From NCBI GenBank assembly GCA_009746045.1, contig RPFO01000667.1, forward strand, positions 5,125,719 through 5,189,718: a stretch of DNA of 64,000 bases, written 5' to 3'. The notes beneath the pieces were generated by a model that ran no database searches, was not told where the DNA came from, and was given only the letters and a program-made list of their open reading frames with translations. Shown piece after piece: positions 18,242 through 28,728 of the stretch (position 1 is the stretch's first letter; every line of letters begins with the position of its first letter). Both the position numbers and the translations under genes were made by a program. This DNA is from Mesostigma viride. Lineage: Eukaryota; Streptophyta; Mesostigmatophyceae; Mesostigmatales; Mesostigmataceae.

Positions 18242-20270
18242 TTAATTAATTAATTAATTAATTAAACACGTGCTCCCGTTGGCGGAGTCACGGAGCACCG
18301 AAGTGCTTTTAATCCCTGTGTGTGCACAACAGGAGAAAGGGCAGAGACCCCCAGTCTCCTTCATGCCTAAGGCATGCCACATCTGCATTCGGGCACGCTA
18401 GCTAAACGGACACGCTAACGATCCGGCAATCTGTGGGTGCAATAAGACCCATGTGAGCAGGGCATAACAAGGAGCGTGGGCAAGTGATCTGATCATAGCC
18501 AGGACGTAGCATGGCTGTACGAGGACTAAGCTAAGGCTATGGCTGGTTGTGTACCGTGCGTGAGCGGTACGTGACTAGGTATGTTGGCAACGTTCTGAGT
18601 TACTATGTTGGCAAACATTCTAAGCATGGCTGCCATAGCGGTAGTGACTATACCAATGGATACAAGCTAGGGCTATTGCTATTCTAGCCCGCTGGGGGCG
18701 TCCACATCTTGTGGTTGATAATCAGGTCCCCCCTGCCCCTCCAGTATGTACACCTTGGGCTTCTGGGGGTCCTGCTTGTTGTGGCAGAGGTATTCCGGCC
18801 GGCCACAGGTCGCGTCGCTGCTGCTGCTGAGCGGGGGTCAGGTCGTCGTCCAGCGTCCAGGTGAGGTCGTGCAACTGCTTGCGACGAGAGAGGAACCGCT
18901 GCTTGTCCTCATGGGAGGGGAAGGTGAGCAGGACTGGTGGGGGAGCCGCCTTATCCCGTGAGCGGGGAAGGCGGTGGCACCCACGCAGTTCTACCTCACC
19001 TACCACGCCCATGAGGGTAAGGAGCTGGTCCTTTAAAAGCTCGTCGGCAAGGGAGGTTGACGTCTCACCTGGCTTCTGGGGGAAGCGACGCAGCACCACC
19101 CGGCAGTCGCGGCGGGCGCGGTCGGTGGCCTCCCGTTGTTGTGCCTGGCGAAGGTCTTCAAGCTCCTGAAGTTTCGTAGCGATGGCGTCGGTGGTGGAGG
19201 CGGTCGCAGTCCGCAGCAGGTCCGCATAAGAGAGGGGCGTGAGGTCACCAGCATCCAGCCGGGGTGGCTGGGATGCGATGTTGGCCGTCTGCTCCGCTAT
19301 CTTCGGGACCTGTGAGGCCAGGGCCTCGGTGTGGGCGGTGATGGCTTCAAGCTTCTTCATGAGCACGCCGCACTTGCCCTCCACCTGGTTTAGGCGAGAG
19401 ACAAGTGCAGCGTGTGTCTCGGATATGCCTGCGCCGTGGTGTGCAGCGCCGTGAACTGAGGTTGGAGCTTGTGGGTCCACGACCTTGGTTTCCACATTGG
19501 AGACCCGGCCGGGCCTCCACCGGCCGTGTTGAGCGTCGTGTTCAGCGAGGTCAGCTTCTCGGCCAACGGCCAGGTCACATGCTCCTCCAGCACTGCTCGG
19601 ATGTCATCCTTGCAGAGGGAGCTAGGGAGCCGATGTGGCAGCTGGCTGCGCAGGCCGGGCTAGGTTGCGGAGCTTGCCTTGTGATGTCGGCTTCCGTTAG
19701 CTGGAAGAAGCTGCACAGGATAGCGAGGCGGAGAGTGGCGGTCACTGGCGTGGAGAGGAACTCCTCCACCTTGTCGGCCGGGATGATGGGCGTATTATAG
19801 GGCCCAACGAGCTTCAATGCGTTCCTGGGCTAAGAAATGCACTATTTCGGCGCATTCTTCCCTGGTCAGTTGCAGCCAGCGAAGGAAAGAAAAGCGGTTG
19901 TAATCTGGTAGGTACCTTCGCGATTTGTGTTCGTGACAGGGTTTCTTGGGCTCTGGCGAGGCGCTTCAATGGCGATGGGGAATTTGCTGGCGGTGGGTTG
20001 GCGGGCCCAGAATTAGGGCTGGGCCAGAACGATGGCGAGTGGGTTGGGCTGGGAGCCGGCAAGCTTCTTTTCCAAACCCCGTTTTGCTTTTGGGGTCGTC
20101 ATAGCTGCTTGTCACGTGAGTAACTTTGGCAATACTATGTTTCAGCCGTAACTGATTATACTGGCGTGTGCGTCTGAAAAAAGCACATCGACGGCAAGTG
20201 GTCTGACCGAATTTGGGGCTCAGACGCAAAAGATCTGAGCTCCGCCGTCAGCCATACCGCCGTCAGCCAT
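18242..20270 (-). mobile_element. Diverged non-LTR retrotransposon, ORF1 only
   Basis: In minus orientation the element ends (left) in a TTAA-type tail at 18242-18265, preceded by a stem-loop made of GTGCTCC and GGAGCAC. Its 5' end (right, about 20260) shows GGCTGACGGCGG, the same start as the element whose ORF1 begins at 32496. Between them is an ORF1-like region (18722-20060), broken upstream of 19495, and no reverse transcriptase. GGCTGACGGCGG occurs twice at the 5' end, perhaps from template jumping. Confidence 0.6.
18722..19495 (-). CDS. ORF1p-like protein of a non-LTR retrotransposon
   Basis: A 257-codon frame. After a helical N-terminal part (LVSRLNQVEGKCGVLMKKLE, coiled coil) it has an RRM-like region with VVLRRFPQ and VELRGCHRLPRSRDK. 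Then come LLTFPSHEDKQRFLSRRKQL and the C-terminal WTLDDDLTPAQQQQRRDLWP, the usual ending of L1-type ORF1 RNA-binding proteins. It is a clear but distant relative of the 461-residue protein at 31111-32496 (same LLTF..P.DK..FL.R and LDDDLT.AQQQ blocks). Homologous sequence continues upstream to about 20060 in other frames, so this copy is 5'-damaged. Confidence 0.6.
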   Translation of the reverse strand: METKVVDPQAPTSVHGAAHHGAGISETHAALVSRLNQVEGKCGVLMKKLEAITAHTEALASQVPKIAEQTANIASQPPRLDAGDLTPLSYADLLRTATASTTDAIATKLQELEDLRQAQQREATDRARRDCRVVLRRFPQKPGETSTSLADELLKDQLLTLMGVVGEVELRGCHRLPRSRDKAAPPPVLLTFPSHEDKQRFLSRRKQLHDLTWTLDDDLTPAQQQQRRDLWPAGIPLPQQAGPPEAQGVHTGGAGGT

Positions 20271-21012
20271 TTTCGTCATTTTCGGCATGGGCCTCCATCA
20301 AGGTCGCGAAATAACATGTTGTATCCGTGCAACACACCTCCCCCCCCAACAAAAGAGGAGGCTACTCCTGTAGCCGGGACTTATAAATGACTGCAACCAT
20401 GGTCGCTGTTGGCAGCCTTCCAGGGCGTGCAATGTCACCATCGGTTGGCGATGATTTACGGCGCCGGGCGGTAAGGAGTCGGGTGGTCACCCCCACGAGT
20501 GGGGCCCCCACGGCCTTGCTTGCGCTGAGGTGCGGCCGGTGGACATGCTCATCCGGCGCGCACATGACTCGCATGTGAGCGATCATTGGTGGCAGCCTGC
20601 GTACAACGTAGAACCGTGGTTACATGTCCGTGAACCGCTGGGGCAGCAGGACAGGGGCGGGCGGAATCGACCGGGGCACTGTCGTCGCGGCAGCGGAAGT
20701 AACGCGGCTGCCGGTGCTTGATGGGCTCCGAGGAGATGACAACCGTCGTTGCACTATTTCCAACATGAATGCCTCTCCAGTAGTACGGGCTGCATTATTG
20801 GAGGGTAAACTCCTGTCGCCGTCACTTACATGGCTATACGGGGCCGAAGTCGATCCTTTCCCCCCCGGCCCTGCGGCTGCGCACGTGCCCTCACGTGCAG
20901 GGGTAATGCCGGCGAGGCGCACGGAATGGTCAACAGTGTCAACCTCCACGGTTGTGGCGCCGCAGAAGAGGAAGAGGCTCATCGGGTCGCTCAAGCCGTC
21001 AGATGGGAAAGG
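20271..21012. other. Unassigned repeat-zone sequence
   Basis: Short frames occur on both strands but none looks like a known protein. On the minus strand at about 20335-20360 a G-rich purine run (TTGGGGGGGAGG) is followed by TGTGTTGCACGGATACAACA. That could be a polypurine tract and LTR start of a broken LTR retrotransposon; support is weak. Confidence 0.3.
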
Positions 21013-21540
21013 CCGTGCCAGCGCCCCAGCCAGTTAGGTGAAATAGTGCCGGAACCTTTTTGCCACAGGAAAATCGGGCCGGAACACTATTTCGCCCGGA
21101 TTCACCGCTTCCGAGCACCCAAGTTAATTCGGCCGAATTAACTTGGGTGCTCGGAAGCGGTGAATCCGGGCAAAATAGTGTTCCGGCCTGATTTGCCTCA
21201 GTGGCAAAAAGGTTCCGGCACTAAATTTCACCTAACTAAGACCTGTGCACCTTGGAGGTCAGGGGTTCGAAACAGCCAGAGACAGTTCCGGCGCAATATC
21301 ATTTGCGAGCACTAGCCTAGGCGGTTGTCTCCAGGTCTATTCGACTCCCCCTCCACGAGGCCAGGTTTTAGTTAGGTGAAATAGTGCCGGAACCTTTTTG
21401 CCACTGAGGCAAATCGGGCCGGAACAAGTGCTATTTTTCCCGGATTCACCACTTCCGAGCACCCAAGTTAATTCGGCCTGCCTCAGTGGCAAAAAGGTTC
21501 CGGCACTACTTCACCTAACTGGCTGGGGCGCTGGCACGGC
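21013..21540. mobile_element. Foldback element made of a near-perfect palindrome and a deleted second copy
   Basis: 21033-21236 is a palindrome with arms of about 100 bp meeting at AATTCGGCCGAATT. It begins GTTAGGTGAAAT and ends ATTTCACCTAAC. A second copy at about 21372-21519 has a complete left arm but only the last 40 bases of the right arm. The outer flanks are also inverted: CCGTGCCAGCGCCCCAGCC at 21013 and its reverse complement ending at 21539. The whole block can therefore fold on itself. No coding frame is present. It resembles a foldback or miniature inverted-repeat transposon pair. Confidence 0.72.
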
Positions 21541-21936
21541 GGTATCCATGGGGGTTCTCCCATGCGATCGTGCATACTTAATAAACAATGGTTTGCATGC
21601 AAAACATGTTGATGGATCAAGATTGTCAAAATGAAATGCGATTTGTCTTGTATATTCATGCAATACAACCAGCTGATCTACATGCCTGGCACTCATACTT
21701 TTTTAGAGAAACAGTAAGGTGATGTCAAAGAGAAAACACTATAATAAGGTCCATGCCAAATGAGCATTTCCAGCCATCTGAGTAATGAGCAAAGCGCCCA
21801 TGAGCAAAGCGCCCATAGTCGCTCTTGTGTCATCTCACTGAGTAACCACCTGGCCCTAGCATGGGCCATGGTAACATTTGGCTTCCACAGGTGCCCACCT
21901 AAAATGCGCAATTCAATTTTGCAATCAAAGCATGCC
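21541..21936. other. Spacer downstream of GAR1
   Basis: About 400 bases between the foldback element and the GAR1 stop. It probably contains the GAR1 3' UTR. The tandem AGCAAAGCGCCCATG words at 21788-21815 are the only repeat noted. Confidence 0.4.
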
Positions 21937-24900
21937 TTAGAACTTGCCACGGCCCCCTCCTCGGCCACCCCCCGGAAGCCCCCGCCGCCACGGAATCCGC
22001 CACCCCCACCCCCGCGGAAACCACCACCCCGTGAACCACCGCGGAAGCCCCCACCGCCCCGGCCTCCACGAGGGGCTCCACGGCCGCCACCTGTCAGGGC
22101 AAAGACGAGAAACGGCAGGCATTGATGGCAATGAGACGACCTACTCTGAACAATATCAACCATGTTTGATGTAAGAATAAGCATGTCTGTTTAACGTGTT
22201 TCTCATTTAAGAAACCCCCCTCCCCCTCCCCCCCCTCCCCCCCTCCCCCCCTCCCCCCCCCCCCCCTCCCCCCCTCCCCCCCTCCCCCCCTCCCCCCCTC
22301 CCCCCCTCCCCCCCCTCCCCCCCTCCCCCCCTCCCCCCTCCCCCCCTCCCCCCCTCCCCCCCCTCCCCCCCCCCCCTCCCCCCCTCCCCCCCCCCCTCCC
22401 CCTCCCCCCCTTCCCCCCCTCCCCTTCAATATCTCGTTTTCCACACCTGACCTGTGCCCCCCCCCCAAAACGTTACTCGCATGAGGTTTAGAGGCTACAA
22501 AAATAGGCAACGCTCGTGTAATAATCGTTTCCACCTAGTGAACAGCGTACTACCGCCTACTTGCTATGTATTGTGAACAGCGTACTACCGCCTACTTGCT
22601 ATGTATTGTGAACAGCGTACTACCGCCTACTTGCTATGCAATACACAGCCAAACCCACACAATTCCCCCGCCCCCACCACCATGCCCCCCCACCAGACAC
22701 AAAAATGCCATAACCCCACCCCAACCCTCTCTTGCGCCCGCTTCCCTGGCGTGCAACCATGGCGATGGTGAGGAAATAAGGTTTGTCCCATTCATAGCAC
22801 TAGTGAGGAAATAAGGTTTGTCCCATTCATAGCACTAAGGAGGAAAAAAGGTTTGTCCCATTCAGAGCACTGGTGAGGAAATAAGGTTTGTCCCATTCAT
22901 AGCACTAGTGAGGAAATAAGGTTTGTCCCATTCATAGCACTAGTGAGGAAATTAGGTTTGCCTCATTGATAGCACTCCTGACAAAATGATGCTTGTCACT
23001 ATAGTGAGGGAACAAAGAGAGGACACTATAGTGGGGCAAACAACGAGTGAGACCTGCCCGGCTCCAGTCACTTACCCCTGCCACCCCCGCGGCCACCCCC
23101 GCCCCTGGCCGCACCCCTGGAAAAAGACGAGGTGGCAGGTGACAAACACAAGGTCCAACGCACCAGCCAGTCAGCCACAAGCAGTCTCTTAATATCAGAG
23201 TACAACCTCTTTGATTGCCTAGGTCATGCATGCCTTCAAAGAGACTGGCTGGCTAGTTCATTGGCTTTGTTTACATGCCAGGGAGTAGGTAAACGGGCGA
23301 ATGCGCTCGTGCGTGCATTTGTTTAAGGAAAAGAGCATACTAGGATTCTGCATACGCGAGGCCTAGGGGATAGCATGCCTTGTCCTACAGTTTCTAACGG
23401 CGATGCGCTCACTTGGGTTAAACAATTGTTGAAGCATTGCAGCAGCTTGCCCAACCCCCCCTCTTCGCTCACATCCTCTCTATCAATCCTTACTTCTATT
23501 AATATCCCCACTCACTTGGGCTGCGGCAAAAAGCGCTCGAGCGGCAGCAGCTTGTCGGGGCTGATGTAGAACTTGTCGCCCGCCGCGTACGAGGTGGCCA
23601 CGATGCCCTCCTGCATCTTTATGCTGGCGTACTGCAGGGGCGCAGGCAGGGAAGTGAGCAGGCAGGCAGGCAGGCAGGCAGGCAAGTGGGTGAGGAGGTG
23701 GGCAGGCAAGGGGGACGACGGGCCGGCAAACCAGTGGGTGGATAGGCAGGCAAGCAATTGGGTGAATGGGAGGAAGGGCAAGTGGGGGAGTAGGCAGGTA
23801 AGTAGGTGGGAGAGCTGGCAGGCACATGAGAGGGCAAGTAGGCAGGCAGGATGTTTGATGGTTGGGCAGGCCCCTGGGGTGAGTAGGCAGTTAAGGAAGC
23901 AGATGACGAAACGGGCAGGAAAGTGGGTGTGTAGCCAGTAGGCGAAAAAGCCATCCAGATAACATACCTGGGGTGAGGGATGAAAAGGAGTAGAGCTCCC
24001 CCCCCCCCCCCCCCCAACCCCAGCCCTAGCCCCTCCACCCCAACCATCCTCAACACATGTAACCAGACATGGGCAGACAGCTTGCAGACACAGTTGACTG
24101 ACATGCACATGAGTAAGCGGCGGTGGGGAAGGGGACGGGCATGTGCTTGCCCGCACCACGCACGTGCGCGCGTTGCGTGGGCACGGTCTTTACATGATTC
24201 CGTTGTCCCAGCCGCCTCGCTAACCAGCGCGACAAAAACACATGGTAGACTGAGAATGTCTCTTTGACGGGGTGGCGGGCACCTCTGGGAAAAGCCTGCA
24301 AGGGAAGCCGCTACACCGTGCCTTGCGAAGCCGTATCACCAATACATAGTACACCTAGAAACTGCAAAACGCACTAACGCTCTGACTGATGCACATGACA
24401 GTTGATAACTACAGGGGGGAGGCCCACCCACTAACAAGACTCGTGCACACAAAAACGAGCTGCAAGGGCGATTAGCACCACCGCAAACACTAGCATCCCA
24501 AAGACATCAACTGTGCGAACCTGATATTAATCGATGGACAAAAGCACTAGGCGCATATCGATACCCACAAGGGTTACATACGTGGGATTTTTGGCGCCCT
24601 ACGCTACGATGTAAGGGAAAGGACGGCGGCAAGGAATAAGGAAGGAATGAGTAGGTTGTTCCCGCTGAACTATTTACAAAGTAAGGCTATATTAAAGTCA
24701 GGCGAAAATGACCAAGAAAAAAATGTGTAGGTTGCGCCCTCTGCGCTGGTAGCAGTAATTGCGTTCGAATAGGGTGACACTGGCTGCAGAAAACAGGTGG
24801 CCAACCTACCAGTTCCCCTGGCCGTTACACACGGGCAATAGCAGCGGTCACTGCGGCACTCTCCTGAAAGATAACTTTGCCACAAACAAACACCTCTCTC

Positions 24901-25588
24901 CACGAGAGTTTGAGGGTCATAGAGGGCGAAGAGGGTAATAGAGGGCACTAGAGGGCACTACAGGGTAGTAGAGGGTGATCAAGGGAAATAGAGGATAATA
25001 AAGGGTAGAAGAGAGCACTGGAGGGTAATCGAGGGTAATTGCCAGCGCAATCCCTGGTAGCCCAGGCCATGACAGGCTTACCCTTTCGTTGATTGCTCCG
25101 AAAATTTCGTCAACCTTGCCAATTTGGGTTTTATTTTCCAGGTAGATCGGCCCGTTGAAGTAAGGGATCTTTGCGTGGGTCAGCCGGACCACGGCATCCC
25201 CTTCGCAGGCATGCATGAAATGTCCCACCTCTGCGACAGACGATCACATTGCCATTGAGTATTCAATGTCCGAGTCAATTATATGACATTCACGTCAGAT
25301 GGTTATCTAGCACGTGTGCGGCGGCACAATTATACGCATCCTACAAAGCTGCGGTAAACAATAATGTCCACCGCGAAAATTGTGACGGAGCACGCCATCA
25401 TTATTACGAGACGGGGCATGACCACTAAACTTGCCTTCTACGTATTCCGGTGGGCCCTCGTCCCGACCACCGCCAAATCCTCCCCGCCCACCTCGTCCTC
25501 CCCTAAAGCCCCCCCCACCCCCTCGGCCTCCACCAGCCCCTCGCCCGCCTCGGAATCCCCCGCCGCCGCCTCTCATTGGGGGCCTCAT
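21937..25588 (-). CDS. GAR1: H/ACA snoRNP subunit GAR1
   Basis: GAR1 is the subunit of H/ACA ribonucleoproteins that helps pseudouridine formation in rRNA and snRNA in the nucleolus. Five exons are read on the minus strand: 25588-25435, 25230-25082, 23631-23516, 23116-23076 and 22090-21937. Their phases match throughout. Exon 1 gives an RGG-rich N-terminus ([17 protein letters not shown]) and the start GPPEYVE. Exons 2 and 3 give the conserved core: [60 protein letters not shown]. Exons 4 and 5 give the second RGG domain. Intron 1 uses a GC donor (GAAG|GCAAGT). The expected GGGRGKF ending needs one more G in the run of six at 21967-21972; as written the frame reads on to 21693. A base error or a recent deletion in the tail are both possible. 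Confidence 0.9.
22209..22433. repeat. C-rich low-complexity tract in GAR1 intron 4
   Basis: About 225 bases of C runs broken by single T bases (CCCCCCCT-like units). In the sense direction of GAR1 this is a G-run tract able to form G-quadruplexes. Confidence 0.8.
22538..22642. repeat. 35-bp unit, three tandem copies
   Basis: GTGAACAGCGTACTACCGCC and the 15 bases after it are repeated at 22538, 22573 and 22608 with almost no change. Located in GAR1 intron 4. Confidence 0.8.
22767..22975. repeat. 35-bp unit, about six tandem copies
   Basis: GTGAGGAAATAAGGTTTGTC followed by CCATTCATAGCACTA repeats six times with small changes. Located in GAR1 intron 4. Confidence 0.8.
23640..24016. repeat. GGCAGGCAAGTGGG-type minisatellite and poly-C run in GAR1 intron 2
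   Basis: Irregular repeats of GGCAGGCA and AAGTGGGTGAG run from about 23640 to 23970, starting nine bases beyond the exon 3 acceptor. A run of about 18 C residues follows at 23998-24016. No coding signal. Confidence 0.65.
24917..25041. repeat. AGAGGGTAAT-type short repeats in GAR1 intron 2
   Basis: About eleven degenerate units of 10-11 bp (AGAGGGCACT, AGAGGGTAAT) lie close to the donor side of exon 2. Confidence 0.65.
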
Positions 25589-26381
25589 CTTGACAATAAT
25601 TCAAAGCTAACTATCTCCTAAGATGCGCGCATACGGACAAAAGGGCCAGTATCCCCACAAGAACGTGACGATTCCAGCCCGGCTTGCGAGCAAATGGGTG
25701 GGCTATGGATGTCGCACCCGGCACCTCGCGGCTTCTCGTGGGCAACTAACGTATCCTGGGGCTGCATGCCACTGGACACCTGACTGCGTTAACTACAATG
25801 CGAGCATCCCAGCAGCCATGGACGGCCGATGCCACTTTTGCTCAGCAGTCAGCGGCATGGCCAGGTGTCTAATGCGCGGCGCGGCGCGACCGGCGAGCTG
25901 CTCAGGGGAGACTTCGTACCGTACAATATTACGGATACTCCGAGTACCCATTAGCATATGTAAAATTAGTGGTGGTGGCTAGAAGCGCCGCGCCTCTGCC
26001 ATGCGCCGGGGCCCCGCGCGGCGCCCGGCCGCGTTGATGCATCGCAACTGTCCTGCTGTCATACTGTAGCGACTATCGTAGGCAACCGGCTGGGCGTCGG
26101 GCGACAGACGAGAACCTATTCAACCTAAAGGCTGTCGAAGCTCTTTGAATAGGAAGGGTGCCTGAATCAATAGCCTCACTTGCACACACACCAAGACGCC
26201 AAGAGTGCAAACGAGGCAAACAGTCCCAAAAATCGTGCATGTGCATGCATGCGTCTTGCCTGTTCGCCAGCACGGTGTTCGGGACGACGGAGGGAATTCT
26301 TCAATCGAGGTTGCCATCGCTCCAGCCCGTGAGACCGACGCTTGACAGCCAGGACCGGGGCGATCCGGAAGAGGAAACCAA
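25589..26381. promoter_or_regulatory. Divergent intergenic region, GAR1 / ATP synthase delta
   Basis: The 793 bases separate the GAR1 start (minus) from the ATP synthase delta start (plus). They must hold both promoters if both genes are active. A GC-rich stretch at 25980-26030 and several GCATGCATGC words near 26240 are visible. I see no certain TATA box. Confidence 0.5.
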
Positions 26382-28728
26382 ATGGCTTCGCTTTTCCGGC
26401 ATAGCGCGCGCACCCTGGTGCGACTGCCTCTTCGCCAGGCGGCCGAAGCGGCAACGGTAGCTGCCACTAAAAACTTTCAGCAGGTGTGGAGGGAGGTAGC
26501 GCCCCTGCTTGATCCTCCAACGACTGCCATTGACCTTCTGCCGAAGGCAGCTGAGGCTAGCGCGGAAGGTTCCAAGAAGCTTAAATTCGGCTTCTATTTG
26601 CCCCATGACATTAAGTACCAGAGTGCTGAGGTAAGCGTTGCGCACACTCTGAACTTCAATGTATCATTTTCTGGTAGGATTGGAAAGATAAGCTGGTTTT
26701 CGTGGCCGGAGCGCCTTAGCCATGGCCAACTGGGCGAGCGCATGGCTGACTATGCGATACAATCTTATCGGCCGCTGCTTACGTGCTGGCATTTTCTCGG
26801 TTGTTGACCGGGGGGGTTGTGGAAATGCTGCATTCGTCACGCACGCGTCTCGTGACCGGGGCGCTCGTTCAGGTTGACATGGTCGTCGTTCCCTCAATCA
26901 AGGGACAGCTGGGTATGGAGCCCGGCCTGGTTCCAACGGTCACGCAGCTGAAGCCGGGCGTTGTCAGCGTTCACTCGGAGGGGGAGAAGAAGGTTGGTGC
27001 CTGCCCTTAACGGTGCCTAGATGGCATTGGCCAAGGCAAATGGTATCCGCAGCAAACCAGCGCGGATTTTCATGGCAACGGCTCGTAGATGTAATATTTG
27101 AAATGAAACTCTCTGGCTGCCACCCGTGGTCGTGGTGCGTGATGTTTTAGAAAGGAGCACTTTGGCAGTTACAAGTCTCCTTGTGCCTGCAATGACGAGA
27201 GCACTTGCAGCGTTCTCGATCTTATTTGCCAGTGGTAGTATACAGCTTTGTTGCTCCATGTCACCTTTCCTCAATGTTTCTCTGTGAGTAGTTCTCTAAC
27301 CCCCCTTTCAATCCCCCCTGTTAGGTTGTTAGCTAGTTGGTTTCTTATCTCTCTCTCTCTCTCTTGGTCCAATGCAATCTTGTCTCTTGGTCCAATGCAA
27401 TCCCTCTAGTTGATCCCTCTGTGAGCTGTTGCTAATCCTTGGATGCGAAATACCAGCCAACTCCCACCTCGCAAGACAAACCCCTGTTGGCGTTAATGTG
27501 TTTGGGGTTGTCTCTGTTTTTCTTTGGTTGTACCTTTGGAGGGCTGGTCCCTCTCGGTTCTTGCTTGCTTGCTTTGATTGTTATGGTGTCCATGTTTGCT
27601 TTCTTTAGTTTTTGTGGTATCAATGAGACAAGCGGCGGAGGCATGACATTTTTACTACACTAGAGTGACCGTAGTGTCGAATGAGACAACCAGCACAGGC
27701 CTGACATAACTGTTATAGTGACCATGACACACTTCAGACAATCAGCGCTGTCATGGCATTACTGTGCTATAGTGACCATGATATCCATGAGACAACCAGC
27801 ACAGGCCAGAAATTATCGTATGACCATCTCCAAATCCAGATGCCCTCGTGCCCCTTACAGGTGGCGTACTGTGAGGGTGGTGTGGCCTACTGTGAGGGTG
27901 GTAAGGGCTACTGTGAGGGTGGTACGGGATACTGTGAGGGTGGTACGGGATACTGTGAGGGTGGTATTGTAACACCCCCTGTCTGTGCGTAACACCCCCT
28001 ATCTGTGCATAACACCCCCTATCTGTGCATAACGCCCCCTAACTGTGCATAGCACCACCTATCTGTGCAGGGTATCTTATGCAGAAGGACATTGTTATAA
28101 GAAGGGAATGATTTCCAAGTTTTTTTATTACTGTTCTCGACCGGTGGTTGCTGCACCCGTGCACAGTTTTTAGTTGAATATTTTGCTATCCATTACACAA
28201 TAATGTAAAAACACACACACACACACGCACCGCCCAACCACCTCCTTCCCCATTTGTTGTGGACTTGCTTTGTCTCGGGCATTGCTCACGTCCCCTGCTC
28301 CTCCACATCCCGTCCTCATGCCCCCCTCTCATCTCGTTCACACCGGCCCGCCCCCCCCCCCCCCCTTTCTCTTATGCGCCCACCCCCAGGACTTCCGTTG
28401 TCTCGGGCATTTCTCACACACCCTGCTCCTTCAAATTCTCTGTCCTCATAACCCCCCTCCCCCCCCGCTTTCCTCTCATTCACACCCACACGCCCACCCC
28501 CAGGACTTCTTTGTCTCGGGCGGCTTTGCCTTTGTCCACCCCGACTCGACTGCCCAAGTGTGCGCGATTGAGGCATTCCCGCTCGACCACATCGATGGGG
28601 AGGCGGTCAAGAAGGGGCTCGCCGACGCCACCGCCGCCCTGGCGTCCGCGGAGAGCGAGGCCGACAAGGCCGCGGCGCAGATCGGGGTCGAGGTCTACAC
28701 CGCCATGGGCGAGGCGCTGACGGCTTAA
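26382..28728 (+). CDS. ATP5F1D: Mitochondrial F1Fo ATP synthase delta subunit (bacterial epsilon homologue)
   Basis: The central-stalk subunit that couples rotor and catalytic head of mitochondrial ATP synthase. Three exons on the plus strand, 26382-26630, 26873-26992 and 28504-28728, join in phase 0 to give 197 residues, the usual plant length. Exon 1 begins with an Arg-rich presequence (MASLFRHSARTLVRLPLRQA). The conserved beta sandwich follows: KLKFGFYLPHD, VDMVVVPSIKGQLGMEPG, LKPGVVSVHSEG, FFVSGGFAFVHPDST. The C-terminal helical hairpin is KKGLADATAALASAESEADK and AAAQIGVEVYTAMGEALTA. Intron 1 has GTAAGC/CAG ends. The intron 2 donor (AAG|GTTGGT) is weak. Intron 2 (1.5 kb) is full of tandem repeats, including two extra copies of the exon 3 acceptor junction. 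Confidence 0.9.
27863..27967. repeat. 21-bp unit, five copies, in ATP synthase delta intron 2
   Basis: Units of the form ACTGTGAGGGTGGTGTGGCCT repeat about five times with changes in the last bases. Confidence 0.8.
27968..28070. repeat. 20-bp unit, five copies, in ATP synthase delta intron 2
   Basis: AACACCCCCTATCTGTGCAT repeats five times directly after the 21-bp array. A further set of degenerate repeats with GAGACAACCAGCACAGGCC lies at about 27664-27815. Confidence 0.8.
28259..28530 (+). repeat. Tandem copies of the exon 3 acceptor junction (ATP synthase delta)
   Basis: The true junction CCCAG|GACTTCTTTGTCTCGGGC (28499-28521) has two upstream relatives: CAGGACTTCCGTTGTCTCGG at about 28388, and TGGACTTGCTTTGTCTCGGG at about 28261. 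Each is followed by a similar CT-rich stretch with CCCTGCTCC and CTCAT, so the unit is about 115-125 bp. The upstream copies keep the first exon bases but not the reading frame beyond them. The 28388 copy retains a usable CAG acceptor. Confidence 0.8.

Noticed and set aside
20335-20360. LTR retrotransposon polypurine tract and LTR start
   Set aside because: Only a G-rich run followed by TGTGTTG; no second LTR, primer-binding site or pol frame found.
21257-21280. tRNA gene or tRNA-derived SINE (GGTTCGAAAC box-B-like word)
   Set aside because: No acceptor stem, anticodon arm or clear A box at the right distance.
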